64,000 nt of DNA, taken from assembly GCF_026341515.1 (NCBI RefSeq), contig NZ_JAPEOK010000001.1, positions 868,001-932,000 on the forward strand. The letters run 5' to 3'. The translations under genes were made by a program, and so were the position numbers. The notes beneath the pieces were generated by a model. It worked only from the letters and a program-made list of their open reading frames with translations, made no database searches and had not been told where the DNA came from. The first letter of the stretch is position 1. Every line of letters starts with the position of its first letter. Positions 43,372 to 52,986 of this stretch are shown piece by piece. Source of the stretch: Streptomyces sp. NBC_00878. GTDB lineage: Bacteria; Actinomycetota; Actinomycetes; Streptomycetales; Streptomycetaceae.

Positions 43372-43406
43372 ACAACTACTAACGATCAACTACTGGCGCA
43401 GGACAC
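42253..43406 (-). mobile_element. IS630-family insertion sequence, 1154 bp
   Basis: The element is bounded by perfect 14-bp terminal inverted repeats (GTGTCCTGCGCCAG at 42253-42266 and its complement at 43393-43406) and flanked by TA at 42251-42252 and 43407-43408. The restored target is CTAG with TA duplicated, the known habit of the IS630/Tc1 superfamily. It carries one transposase gene. The ends are intact, so it may still be mobile. Confidence 0.92.
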
Positions 43407-46400
43407 TAGCTCCACATGGGAAGCGCCGTCGAGGGCCTCGACGCCGGTGGCTCATTCCCGTCGGCCAGCCGTTCGGAGAAGGCCCGGCTGCGGTTGCCGA
43501 GGAGCACCTCGTCGACGAAGCCGATCAGATGGAAGGCGCTTCCGAAGGCCGCGAGGTTGAGGCTGTGCCCGGCCTCGTGCTCGAGATGGTCGTCGGTGGA
43601 GTCCTTGTGGATGAAGGCGAAGTTGCCCATGTTGAAAGCGGTCTTGTACTTGTTGAGATTGCTGATCCACCCGCCCTTCAGGAAGATGGTGCCGGTCTTC
43701 CAGTCCACCCTGATCTTCTGGATGTTCAGCGCGTCGACCTGGCCCAGGGTGAAGGCCCAGCCGAGGACGTTGAGGACGAAGAAGACCAGTCCGAGGCCCA
43801 CGACGAGCCACGACATCGGCATGAGCCAGTTGCCCCAGCCGAGGAAGCCCTGGTAGACGTCGCTGCTCGCGATGGAGTCGAAGGAACCGAGGAAGATCAG
43901 CACGCCGATGGCGACCCCGACGACGCCGAGGCCCATCGCGGTGAGGAGCGTGGCGTTGAGTCCGGCGTTCAGGCCGATGAGGAAGCCCCGCATGAACTCG
44001 CCGAAGCCGTTGCCGGCGTTCGCCGAGGCCAGTGCGTAGCCCGCGGTGACCAGTCCGATCAGTCCCGCGATGGCCAGCAGCCCGAATCCGATGCCGCAGG
44101 CGAAGGCCGCGACGATGAGGACCGCCGCCACCACGCCGACGATGACCCCGACGATCGCGCCGACCACGCTCCAGAACGAGGTGCCGGTCGGATCGACGTT
44201 GTTCAGCGGGTCGTTGCCCACATAGGTGTAGAGCGACAGCGTGCGCGGGTCGTCGACGCCCTGTTCCGGCCGCAGCAGATAGAGCCCGTCGGGTGTGACG
44301 AAGCGGCCGAGGTCGGGGGCGTAGTAGCGGCGGCGCATGAAGAAGAGGCCCGCTTCGTCGTCCCATTCGTGCAGGGCGAAGACGACGTGCGGGGCCGTCC
44401 CGGCCGCCGTCTTGCGGTTCCCGAAGGGTGTGTAGCGCAGCCGGGCCAGTTCGGTGCCGGTGTCGGAGGTGAAGTAGGTCGCGCTGCCCAGTTGGTCGGT
44501 GTGGATCCATGTGGTGGCCGGGCCGCGCAGGAGTGCGACGCGGACCATGCCGAGTACGGCGAAGCGAGCGAGTACTCCGCCGCGTATCTCCGCCCAGCGC
44601 CCGAGAAAGACGGTGTCGGTGACGACCGCGTTGCCGCTGGACCGGTCGACGACGCGTTTGTGTACCCGCATGCCGGTGTGGTCGTAGGCGTAGTCGCTGA
44701 TGACGGACGGGCGCTCGGCGCGGGACAGCTGGTTCTTGGCGTCGTAGGAGAGGGTGCGGCCGGGCAGAACGGTGAGGTTGCCGTTGGCGTCGTAGGTGAG
44801 CGCCTCCGGAGTGCCGCCCGCCTCCGTGACCGAGGTGGGCCGGCGTGGGTGCGCGGTGTCGCCGTACGCGAGGAGCGCGTCGCGCTCGCCGAACGCACTC
44901 AGGTCACGGCCGGAGTACGTGTAGTCCGTGCGCTGCGGGGTCGTCCCGCCGTGCGTGGTCTCGGACGTGGCGACGAGTTGGGCGAGCGGGTCGTAGGAGT
45001 AGTCGGTGACGGTCGTGCCGTCGTCGGCGCGGATGAGCTGGGTCAGTACGTCGTAGGAGTAGCGGGCGTCCTCCAGCACGGTGCCGTCGGGCGCGACCGC
45101 CCGCTGGTGGGCCACCCGTCCCGGTCCCGCGGTGTAGGTCATGGTGGTCTCGACGCCGTTGGCGTAGCGCACCCGCACCGGCAGCATGCGGGCGTTGTAC
45201 TCGATGTCGTCGATGATCCCCTCGATGGCGACGACCACGCCGTTGGGGCTGTACGTGTAGCGCAGCTCCGAGCCGTCGGGGTAGGTGACCGCGGTGATCC
45301 GGCCCAGCCCGTTGTGGGCGAACTCCAGCCGGTGCGGCGCCGGGTGCCCGTCGACGAACCACTCCTGGGTGGTCACATCGCCCCGCGCGTCGTAGGCGAA
45401 GCGCTGGCCGCCTCCGGGGTAGCTCACCTCCCGCAGCCTGCCGAGCCCGCCGGTCGCGAGATCGTCGTACGTGTAGCTCTCCAGCACCGCCCCGTCCGCG
45501 CGCACCTCTGTCATCCGCTCGGAGTCGTCGAAGTCTGCGCTGATGTCGACGCCGCGCGCGTCGATGGTGCGGACGACCCGTTTGCCCGCGTCGTAGAAGA
45601 GGGTGCGCTCTCCGGCCTCGCGGGAGTCGACGGTCAGCCGGTTTCCGCAGGCGTCGTAGGTATGGCTTGTCGCGACGCCGTGCTGGTCGGCCACGGCGAG
45701 CAGTTCGCCCAGCACGCCGACCGTGTACGTGGTGGTCATGGCGGTGCCCGCCGGGTCCTCGACCACGGCGACCCGGCGGTGGGCCGGGTCCATCCGGTCC
45801 AGTCGGGTACGGCCGAGGCCGTCGCGGCTCTCCGCCTCGAAGGGGCGGTAGACCACGGTCGACACGCCGCCGCCGTAGTCGACAGTGCGCACCGCGCGTC
45901 CCTGTGCGTCGTAGAAGAACCTCCGCGCCGCCCCGGTCGTGGGCCCGGCGGCGTAGTCGAGGCCGGTGGCGAAGGACGGTTCGTGCTCGGCGAGCGGGTC
46001 GCCCCACGCGTTGGGCTGCACTGTTCCGGAGACGAGTACGGTGTCCGGCCGCGCCCGGACCCGCCGCTGGATCTCCTTGGAGAGTCCGTCGAAGTAGACG
46101 GCCGTTTCCAGCGTGTCCGCCGCACCCGGTGTCAGCCGGTAGGACACCCGTACCGCGTGCGGCACCACGTGGTCGTGGTAGGCGTAGCTCCGGGTCGGCA
46201 GGTCCTCGGTGTCGCCGGGCAGGATCAGCGCGGCCAGCCGGCCCTGCGCGTCGTAGCGCATGGCCGTTTCCACGCCGTCGGGGGCGCGGGTGAGCAGGAT
46301 CTGCCCGGTGCCCGGGTCGACCTGACGCTCGGTCAGGCCGAGCGCGCCGTCCTCGCGCACCCGGAAGACGCCGGAGGTGTCGTAGCCGAAGCGCGTCTCG

Positions 46401-49231
46401 ACACCGAGCGGTGTCCTGGCCGCGATCTCGCGCCCGGCCGCGTCGTACTCGCTGCGGGCACGCGGTGCGAAGACGGACTCGCGTCCGTCGGCGTCCGTCG
46501 CGATGACGTATCCGAGATCGGCGAGGTCCATGCCGGTGTAGTGCGCCTCGATGTCGGCGCGAGTGCCCGCCCATTCCAGTTCGCGGGTGAGCAGTCCGCG
46601 GTCCGCATCGCCCAGCGGCAGGCCGGTGAAGGCCGGGCCGTCGTAGTGCTTGCGCAGGTCGGCCAGCAGCGTTCCCGAGGCGTCGCGCTTGACCAGCCGG
46701 CAGGGCCGGTCGATGAGGTTGCGTGCCTCGTTCGACACGTATTCGACGGTGCTGCGCACCAGTTGCGGCGGCTGTTCGACGCCGTCGCGGGTGCCGGAGG
46801 CCCGCCATACGTCCTCGACGACGTTGCCGGCGTCGTCGTAGGCGTAGGTGTGCTCCTCGATCCGCTCGTCGAGCGTGCGTTCCCGCCAGCGGCGGCGGCT
46901 TCGCCGTACGGCGATCCTGATCCGCTCCCGGCCGTCGGGCAGCACATCGAGTACGTCGAGTTGGTGCTCCGACTCCTCGATCAGGAGCGGCAGTGGCTCG
47001 GCCGCTGTGCCGTCGAGCTGATAGACCTCGTTGCGGTGCTGGAGGCGGTTGAGCGCGGCGTGCCGCCGGGTGTTGCCGGGTTTGCGGTCCTCGCCGATGA
47101 GGAAGCGCAGCACGGTGAGTGTGTCGGGTCGGCTGGCGTCACCGATCTCGCGTTTCTCGACCCGCCCGAAGCCCTGGAACTGCCTGGTCACCGGGTCGAA
47201 GTGGCCGTCGCTGTACGCGTACCGGCTCTCCGCGACCCGGCCGGTCACCGTGTCGTGCTCGCTCGTGGCGGCGACGACGGTCACCGGAAAGGGCAGATGG
47301 GTCGGCCATGGCTGCCCCGCCGCCCGGTCGCGCCGGGCGTCGTCGACCGAGGAGCGATAGCTGATCCGCGAGACGAGCCCCGCGCCGTTGTCGACACTCG
47401 TCAGCACGTACGGAGGGGTCTGGGACCCGAACTCGTAGGCGACGTATGCCTCCAGTCCCGCCCTCGGTGAGTTCCAGACCAGCGCGGCCCTGCCGTCTGA
47501 GGCGGTGTCCGCGGCGCGCAGCGTGCCCGGCACCGGGGGCGGCACCAGCGGATCGAAGTGCGGCGGGGACCAGCCCTGACCCGACCGGTTCAGCCAGACG
47601 CGTACGCCGTCGCCGTCGACCTGCACCAGATCGCCGCACCCGTCGCCGTCGATGTCCACCAGCAGCAGTGCGGAGGCGTCGGCCCGCAGCCGCGGGGAGC
47701 CGGTCATCACGACGACGGCGCCGAACCGGCCGTGCCCGAGGTTGGGCCAGTACTCGATCCGGCCGGAGCGCAGCCGGACCAGGTCGGGCAGTCCGTCGCC
47801 GGTCATGTCGGCCAGGCGCACCAGCGGATCGGCGAGGTCGACGTCCGGGCCGTCGACTCCGTCTCCCCTCGGCACCGCCGTCGGTTCGTGCCAGCCCGCG
47901 GCGCCCGCGTTGCGGAACGCCGCGTACCCGCGGGTGCCGCCGCGGACGGCGTCGATGCGGCCGTCGCCGTCCAGGTCGGCCAGCCGTACCCGGGGGTCGG
48001 TGAAGGACGGCAGTGCGCGGGCGTCACGCGGGTAGGCGACGAACCGCCGGAATCCGTCCGGGCCGCCGTTCTCGTAGTAGCCCTGCAAGGTGCGCGGGCC
48101 GGACGCGACCAGCATGTCGACGGAGGCGTTGCCGTCGAGGTCGAGCAGCACGGTCTCGCCGGACAGTGCCGAGGCGTGCGGGGTGTTGACCGGACGCGGC
48201 GGACTCCAGGTGCCGTCGCCGCTCGCCGGCCAGTACACGTGCCTGCCGCTCGCCGCGCTGAGCACGCCCGGTACCGGCAGGTCGTCGAGCTGAACCAGCG
48301 TGGTCTGCGGGTCGCTCAGCGAGGGCGGCGGCGCGCCCTCCGGCCGGATGAACCTGGCGTGCGCCGTGCTCAACTCCAGCTGCGCGTACCCGAATCGCTG
48401 CGGCCGTCGCACCACGTCCGGCCCGGTGGCGTCCGAGCCGTGCGAGACAAGGCCCACCGAGGAGAGCAGCGACACACCGCTGCCCGCGGCCTGTTCGTAG
48501 CCCAGTACCCAGGTCCGGGTACGACGGGGTCCCGCGGCCTCCTCGACGTACAGCTCGATCGCGGTCGCCCGGCGGGTGAGCGTCCGCAGGAAGCCCGCCC
48601 GGCCGTTGCGGTGGACGTCGGGCCGGTTCTCGTAGGTCAGGCGCGCGGTGTGGTGCGCCCAGGTGACGGACTTCAGGTACGGCGTGCCGTCGACGATGTC
48701 CCATGTGTAGCGGATCTCGTTGCCCGAGGTGTCGATGGTGCGTTCCAGCAGCCAGGACACCACGCGCTCGGGGTGGCCGGGAGCCGTGACGCGTCCGGCG
48801 GCGGTCGTGCCGAGTTCGGAGCTCAGGCCGGTGCGCTCGTCGACGATCCAACCGCCGTTGTGGCGGCGGTAGCGGGCGTACGCGCTCTCCACCAGCGCGC
48901 GGTGCTCGCCGGGGGCGACCTCGACGAGCTCCACGCCCCCGTCGTGGTAGCGCTCGACGCCGCTCTCGCCTGGGACGCCCAGGTCGAGGCTGCGGTCGAT
49001 CCGGCGCAGCGGCATGGTCCAGCCCTGGCCGAACGGCGAGACGCCGCTGCCGTGGGCGTAGCGCAGTCGCAGGTCCGGCTTGAGTCCTGCCACCCCTTCG
49101 GGCATGGGCAGGGCGACCGTGTAGCCGCCCTGGCCGGTGTTGAGGTCCAGTGTGAATGCCTCGCCGAGCCCCGGGGCGTTGCCCGTGCCCGCCGGAGGAG
49201 AGACCGCGGTGGCCTCTGTTCCGTTAGCCAT
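43406..49231 (-). CDS. Tc toxin TcB/TcC-like fusion (SpvB-RHS) with C-terminal metallopeptidase-like effector
   Basis: The 1941-residue protein begins with an SpvB-like domain (about residues 15-330; F-T-L-D-L-N-T-G-Q-G-G-Y). VCBS/FG-GAP D-x-D-G-D-G repeats follow (about 330-560), then TcdB-middle-like regions (about 600-1000) and many YD/RHS repeats (about 1030-1620). The RHS core ends Y-Y-A-P-D-L-G-R-F-V-T-P-D-G...N-P-L-N-N-V-D-P-T-G at about 1684. The last 257 residues carry several hydrophobic segments and then H-E-A-G-H (about 1885-1889) with a later S-E-R-L-A-D that could give a third zinc ligand. It follows the TcA-like gene by 10 bp. No signal peptide is seen. The stop TAG is the IS insertion site. 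Confidence 0.87.
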   Translation of the reverse strand: MANGTEATAVSPPAGTGNAPGLGEAFTLDLNTGQGGYTVALPMPEGVAGLKPDLRLRYAHGSGVSPFGQGWTMPLRRIDRSLDLGVPGESGVERYHDGGVELVEVAPGEHRALVESAYARYRRHNGGWIVDERTGLSSELGTTAAGRVTAPGHPERVVSWLLERTIDTSGNEIRYTWDIVDGTPYLKSVTWAHHTARLTYENRPDVHRNGRAGFLRTLTRRATAIELYVEEAAGPRRTRTWVLGYEQAAGSGVSLLSSVGLVSHGSDATGPDVVRRPQRFGYAQLELSTAHARFIRPEGAPPPSLSDPQTTLVQLDDLPVPGVLSAASGRHVYWPASGDGTWSPPRPVNTPHASALSGETVLLDLDGNASVDMLVASGPRTLQGYYENGGPDGFRRFVAYPRDARALPSFTDPRVRLADLDGDGRIDAVRGGTRGYAAFRNAGAAGWHEPTAVPRGDGVDGPDVDLADPLVRLADMTGDGLPDLVRLRSGRIEYWPNLGHGRFGAVVVMTGSPRLRADASALLLVDIDGDGCGDLVQVDGDGVRVWLNRSGQGWSPPHFDPLVPPPVPGTLRAADTASDGRAALVWNSPRAGLEAYVAYEFGSQTPPYVLTSVDNGAGLVSRISYRSSVDDARRDRAAGQPWPTHLPFPVTVVAATSEHDTVTGRVAESRYAYSDGHFDPVTRQFQGFGRVEKREIGDASRPDTLTVLRFLIGEDRKPGNTRRHAALNRLQHRNEVYQLDGTAAEPLPLLIEESEHQLDVLDVLPDGRERIRIAVRRSRRRWRERTLDERIEEHTYAYDDAGNVVEDVWRASGTRDGVEQPPQLVRSTVEYVSNEARNLIDRPCRLVKRDASGTLLADLRKHYDGPAFTGLPLGDADRGLLTRELEWAGTRADIEAHYTGMDLADLGYVIATDADGRESVFAPRARSEYDAAGREIAARTPLGVETRFGYDTSGVFRVREDGALGLTERQVDPGTGQILLTRAPDGVETAMRYDAQGRLAALILPGDTEDLPTRSYAYHDHVVPHAVRVSYRLTPGAADTLETAVYFDGLSKEIQRRVRARPDTVLVSGTVQPNAWGDPLAEHEPSFATGLDYAAGPTTGAARRFFYDAQGRAVRTVDYGGGVSTVVYRPFEAESRDGLGRTRLDRMDPAHRRVAVVEDPAGTAMTTTYTVGVLGELLAVADQHGVATSHTYDACGNRLTVDSREAGERTLFYDAGKRVVRTIDARGVDISADFDDSERMTEVRADGAVLESYTYDDLATGGLGRLREVSYPGGGQRFAYDARGDVTTQEWFVDGHPAPHRLEFAHNGLGRITAVTYPDGSELRYTYSPNGVVVAIEGIIDDIEYNARMLPVRVRYANGVETTMTYTAGPGRVAHQRAVAPDGTVLEDARYSYDVLTQLIRADDGTTVTDYSYDPLAQLVATSETTHGGTTPQRTDYTYSGRDLSAFGERDALLAYGDTAHPRRPTSVTEAGGTPEALTYDANGNLTVLPGRTLSYDAKNQLSRAERPSVISDYAYDHTGMRVHKRVVDRSSGNAVVTDTVFLGRWAEIRGGVLARFAVLGMVRVALLRGPATTWIHTDQLGSATYFTSDTGTELARLRYTPFGNRKTAAGTAPHVVFALHEWDDEAGLFFMRRRYYAPDLGRFVTPDGLYLLRPEQGVDDPRTLSLYTYVGNDPLNNVDPTGTSFWSVVGAIVGVIVGVVAAVLIVAAFACGIGFGLLAIAGLIGLVTAGYALASANAGNGFGEFMRGFLIGLNAGLNATLLTAMGLGVVGVAIGVLIFLGSFDSIASSDVYQGFLGWGNWLMPMSWLVVGLGLVFFVLNVLGWAFTLGQVDALNIQKIRVDWKTGTIFLKGGWISNLNKYKTAFNMGNFAFIHKDSTDDHLEHEAGHSLNLAAFGSAFHLIGFVDEVLLGNRSRAFSERLADGNEPPASRPSTALPMWS

Positions 49232-49241
49232 GGCAGAGCCC

Positions 49242-52200
49242 CTATCGGTAGTCGAATCCGTACTCCTGGAACACCTGGACGTCGGTCAGCGCGCCGAGGT
49301 CCAAGGTGCCGTCCTCACCGATCGGGCCGGGGTTGTCGGCCGCGGTGATCCGGAGTTTCCAGACGTCGAGCATCGGATGGCCGATCAGTGAACCCAGCGG
49401 ATCGCCCGGGGCGGAACCGGCCACCATGCCGTCGGCGTCGGTCGTGACGACGAGTTCGGTACCCGTGCTGTCGGGGGTGATCCGCAGGACGAGACCGGCC
49501 GCCAGGGACGCGGGTCCGCTCACGCGCAGGGTCGCCGACCGGCGCACCAGGTTCTTCTGGAAGCGCGGGAAGTCGCCCGGTACGAAGGCGAGTTCGGCCT
49601 CGCCGGAGTTGCGCAGGAAGAACAGCTCGTCCGGTGCGACCAGCCGCAGCGAGGTGGAGCGCGACGCCGTGCCCGAGGTGGGCAGCGAGGCGCGTACGGC
49701 GTCCTCGATGTCGGTGTCGTGGAAGGCGTCGAAGCACAGGACCACCTGGACGTCCAGGATGTCGTCGAGGTCGAAGTCGTTGGCGCCGGGCGGCAGATCG
49801 AGCTGCCACATGGTGGCGACCCCGTTGTTCTCGAAGAGCCTCAGCTCGTTGGGGTCGGCGCGGAAGACCAGCGCGTCCTGCCGGATGTCGTAGCGCGAGA
49901 GCGGCATCACGTCCGAGGGGTAGACCTGCTGGCGGATCGAGCCGGACTGGTCGCGGAAGCTGGAGACACCGATGTTGCGCAGCGTGCCGTGCACCTCGCC
50001 GACCCCGGTGACACCGACGAGGGCGAGCTCGACGTTGTGCAGCTTCTGCAGATACAGCCCCGGGTAGAACCGGTCGAACTGCTCCATCGTGGTCTCGAAG
50101 AACGCCTGGCCGGTACGGTGCAGCGCGTCGAAGGCCATCGGGTACAGGTCGGCGAGCGAGAGCGTCACCTTGACCGGCGCCTTCTTGGTGCGCGTCGTGG
50201 TCACGTGGTCGAGGGTGAAGTAGTCGATGTCCCTCAGCAGGGTGTCCGCGCCGAGCAGCCCGAGGGTGGCCGGGATGTGGTAGTCGAAGCGGATCTTGCG
50301 GAGGTCGCGGCCGGTCTCCCCCTCGTAGGCGCGCTCCATCAGTACGGCGACCTCGACCGCCATGTCCAGGTAGCGCTGGGACAACGCGCGCATCGTGCGG
50401 GCCAGTTCGTACCACAGCCGCGCGCCGAACTCCTTCTGGTCCAGGAACTCCTGGTTCTCCTTCGCGTGCCGTTCCTGGAGCTGGGCGACGACCACCCGCT
50501 GCTGGGCCACGGCGACCCGGCTCTGTGCTTGCAGCACCTGTTGCTGGGCCACCGCCTTGTAGGCGGTGGAGGAGGCGATCTCGCGGCTCAGCCGGGCGGC
50601 CTCCAGGTCATGGGTGATGAGCGTGCGCTTGGCCGACAGCTCCTGAATGACGTGACTGCGGCGCTTCGACCCGGTGCTGTACGCCGACCACGAGTCGGGG
50701 ATGTTCAGCCGCACCTCGTCGTCGGCGCTCACCGACTGCGCCGACGCCCATGCCTCCAGCTGGGTGAGCTGGAGAAGGTCCCAGCGTATGTTGGCGAAGT
50801 CGTTCGCCGACTGGACGGCGTTCGCCCGCTGGGTCTCCGCGTAGTTCAGCCCTGCCCTGGAGACCCGCTCACCGGCCCGTGCCTCGTCGACGCCGCGCCG
50901 CTCCAGCTCCACCGAGGCGCGCGCCAGGTCGGCCTGCTGGTCCATCTGCTCCCGGCGGAACTCCTCGTTCTCCGCCTGCGACTTGAACTGGATGTAGCTC
51001 TGCTCGATCGCCGCGGCGTGCTGGGCGAAGTACCGCGCGGTGTTCTGCAGGTGCGTGAACCCGAAGGGAGGCAGATAGTCCGGCGGAATGCCGAAGAAGT
51101 TGAGGCCTGCCGCCAGTTGTCCGAGCCTGGCCCGGGCGTTCAGCAGCGCGCCGATGACGACGGGGTTCTCGTCCAGAACCGTCGGATCGGCGGCGGCCAG
51201 CACCGCCTGGGCGCGAGGCGCCATGGGAGCCAGCCGTCCGCGGTAGAGATCCGATGCGGGGAGGGTGCCGTCCCGCCGGACGATCCGCTCGTAGACGGGC
51301 CGCGCGGCGGCCGCCGCCGCCAGATCATTGCCGCCGGCCCGGTAGAGGGCGTCGCCCCAGGCCAGATAGAGCTCGGCCAGCCGCGTCCACACCTTGGGCA
51401 GTTCGACATGCACGTTGAGGAAGGGATACGCCGCGGCGGTCAGGTACTGGCGCTCGGCCGCGGCGAAGTCGCCCATCTCCGCGAGGGTGTCCGCGATGGA
51501 CATGGGCAGCACGAAGAAGTACACGTGCGGCAGATAGGCGACCAGGACGGGCGGAGACAGCGCCTGTACGTGCAGCAGCGACAGGTCCTTGGTCGACGCC
51601 AGCGCCTCCAGGTGCCGGCGCAGACCGTTGCCGCCGCCCCCGCCTCCCCCGCCGCTCCCGCTGTCCTCGCCGCCCTCGCCGCCCGTGTCCAGATCCACGG
51701 TGTGCAGGCCGGATTCGGTGTTCAGTACGAGATGCCTACCCGCGCTCTGCTTCGTCGCGTAACGCAGCGCGAGCAGCACCGCGCCGTCCGCGCCGCCGCC
51801 CTGGACGGTCGCGCTGACGCCCACCCGCCGCGCGGGCAGATCGATGCCGACGGCGTGGATGCCGCGCTCCGCGGCCAGCTTCTTGGCCTCGGCGTCGGTC
51901 TTCTCGGCCTGCTCCCGCTGCCCGGCCCGCCGCAGCACGCCGGCGAGAGCGGTGAACGTCCGCACCTGGCCCTCGGAGTCACCGGCCCTCTTGAAGGTCT
52001 TGACGGCCTCCTGCATGGTCTCCAGCGCCGTGTCCCGCCGACCGTTCCGCTCCTGGAGGATCGCGAGGTCGCGCTGGAGGAAGCCACGCATCTGGTTCTC
52101 GTCGCGGGGCACCGCTTTCAGCGCCTCCGTGTAGGAGTCCCGTGCGCCCTGCCAGTCCTCCTGCTCCACCGCCGAGGCGGCGTTCTCCATGTGCAGCGCG

Positions 52201-52652
52201 ACGAGGTCGACCTCGGTGGGCTGGCGCAGCCCGCCGCTGAGCGCGAGGTCAAGTTCCTTGCCCACGGTGTCGTCGAGCCGTACCGGTCCCACGATCTCCG
52301 GCGGGAGGGACGGGACGGGCGGCGGGGTGCGCCGCAGCACCTGGAGGGACCCGGTCAGGATCGCGTCGAAGAGCCCCGCGACATGGGGCGCCCTGAACTG
52401 CGGAGTCCGGCTCTGGCCGACGGGCAGCGCGGGGTTGACCGTCTTCAGGATCAACGCCTGCAAGCGCTGGTAGCCCACCAGCGCCCGGCCCAGCTCCTCG
52501 CGGAGGTGCGCGGTACGCGCCTCCGCGAGCTCGGCCTGCACCTGCTCCTCGAACACACTGGTCGCGCTGGCGACCTCGTAGTTCAGGCTGCGGACCCGCC
52601 GCAGGTCTTCCAGGTGCGAGTAGCGGTTCTCGACTAAGTACGCACGGTCCAT
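49242..52652 (-). CDS. Short TcA-like pore-forming subunit of a Tc toxin complex
   Basis: The 1136-residue protein matches TcA in its C-terminal half. A long helical, Gln/Glu/Ala-rich region (about 640-830) resembles the pore-forming alpha-helical stem. The part with F-Y-P-G-L-Y-L-Q-K-L-H-N-V-E-L-A-L-V-G-V-T-G and the following beta-rich end corresponds to the TcB-binding domain. The N-terminus instead has TPR-like helical repeats (about 195-330), and a Gly run follows at about 410. Typical TcA is over twice as long, so the shell and receptor-binding domains are largely missing. Codon 6 is TTA (52637-52635), the rare leucine codon that depends on bldA tRNA. The ribosome site is weak. Confidence 0.82.
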   Translation of the reverse strand: MDRAYLVENRYSHLEDLRRVRSLNYEVASATSVFEEQVQAELAEARTAHLREELGRALVGYQRLQALILKTVNPALPVGQSRTPQFRAPHVAGLFDAILTGSLQVLRRTPPPVPSLPPEIVGPVRLDDTVGKELDLALSGGLRQPTEVDLVALHMENAASAVEQEDWQGARDSYTEALKAVPRDENQMRGFLQRDLAILQERNGRRDTALETMQEAVKTFKRAGDSEGQVRTFTALAGVLRRAGQREQAEKTDAEAKKLAAERGIHAVGIDLPARRVGVSATVQGGGADGAVLLALRYATKQSAGRHLVLNTESGLHTVDLDTGGEGGEDSGSGGGGGGGGNGLRRHLEALASTKDLSLLHVQALSPPVLVAYLPHVYFFVLPMSIADTLAEMGDFAAAERQYLTAAAYPFLNVHVELPKVWTRLAELYLAWGDALYRAGGNDLAAAAAARPVYERIVRRDGTLPASDLYRGRLAPMAPRAQAVLAAADPTVLDENPVVIGALLNARARLGQLAAGLNFFGIPPDYLPPFGFTHLQNTARYFAQHAAAIEQSYIQFKSQAENEEFRREQMDQQADLARASVELERRGVDEARAGERVSRAGLNYAETQRANAVQSANDFANIRWDLLQLTQLEAWASAQSVSADDEVRLNIPDSWSAYSTGSKRRSHVIQELSAKRTLITHDLEAARLSREIASSTAYKAVAQQQVLQAQSRVAVAQQRVVVAQLQERHAKENQEFLDQKEFGARLWYELARTMRALSQRYLDMAVEVAVLMERAYEGETGRDLRKIRFDYHIPATLGLLGADTLLRDIDYFTLDHVTTTRTKKAPVKVTLSLADLYPMAFDALHRTGQAFFETTMEQFDRFYPGLYLQKLHNVELALVGVTGVGEVHGTLRNIGVSSFRDQSGSIRQQVYPSDVMPLSRYDIRQDALVFRADPNELRLFENNGVATMWQLDLPPGANDFDLDDILDVQVVLCFDAFHDTDIEDAVRASLPTSGTASRSTSLRLVAPDELFFLRNSGEAELAFVPGDFPRFQKNLVRRSATLRVSGPASLAAGLVLRITPDSTGTELVVTTDADGMVAGSAPGDPLGSLIGHPMLDVWKLRITAADNPGPIGEDGTLDLGALTDVQVFQEYGFDYR

Positions 52653-52986
52653 CGAAAGCCCCCGTGATTGATGGCCCCCGCGAGGCGCGGGGCCCGGCCC
52701 TCGACAATCTCCGCCGCACACAGCGGACTGTCCATGCGGCTCGGGGCGTGCGCGACAAAGTTCAGCCGGGTGTGGTGGCCGTGTCTGCAACGGGATACGA
52801 CCGGCGATCGCGGCAACTGTCCCGGCTCGCCGACCACAAACGAACCGGGGCATCACAGCCGGGCCGGTCCTCACCTGGTCCGCCGTCGACTCGCCCACCG
52901 TCGACTCGCACGAATCGCGTCGGCTCGCACGGACCGCGTCGGCCCGGCCGGGGTGGCACTTCCCCGGCCGGGCCGCGCTCACCGGC
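52653..52986. promoter_or_regulatory. 334-bp upstream region of the Tc toxin operon, with terminator at 52941-52974
   Basis: No gene is visible. A perfect 13-bp stem (GGCCCGGCCGGGG at 52941-52953, complement at 52962-52974) ends the upstream NTF2-like gene. Between about 52866 and 52945 are short imperfect direct repeats (GTCGACTCGC... and CGCGTCGGC...). The toxin operon promoter should lie between this terminator and 52652, but I cannot name its boxes. Confidence 0.5.

Noticed and set aside
42899..47470. A 1523-codon rightward open frame opposite the RHS gene
   Set aside because: It crosses the IS boundary and is the shadow of the RHS repeats; its protein is Val/Gly/Asp-rich without motifs.
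49719..52637. A 972-codon rightward open frame opposite the TcA-like gene
   Set aside because: It is the complement shadow of a well-supported gene and shows no recognisable domain.
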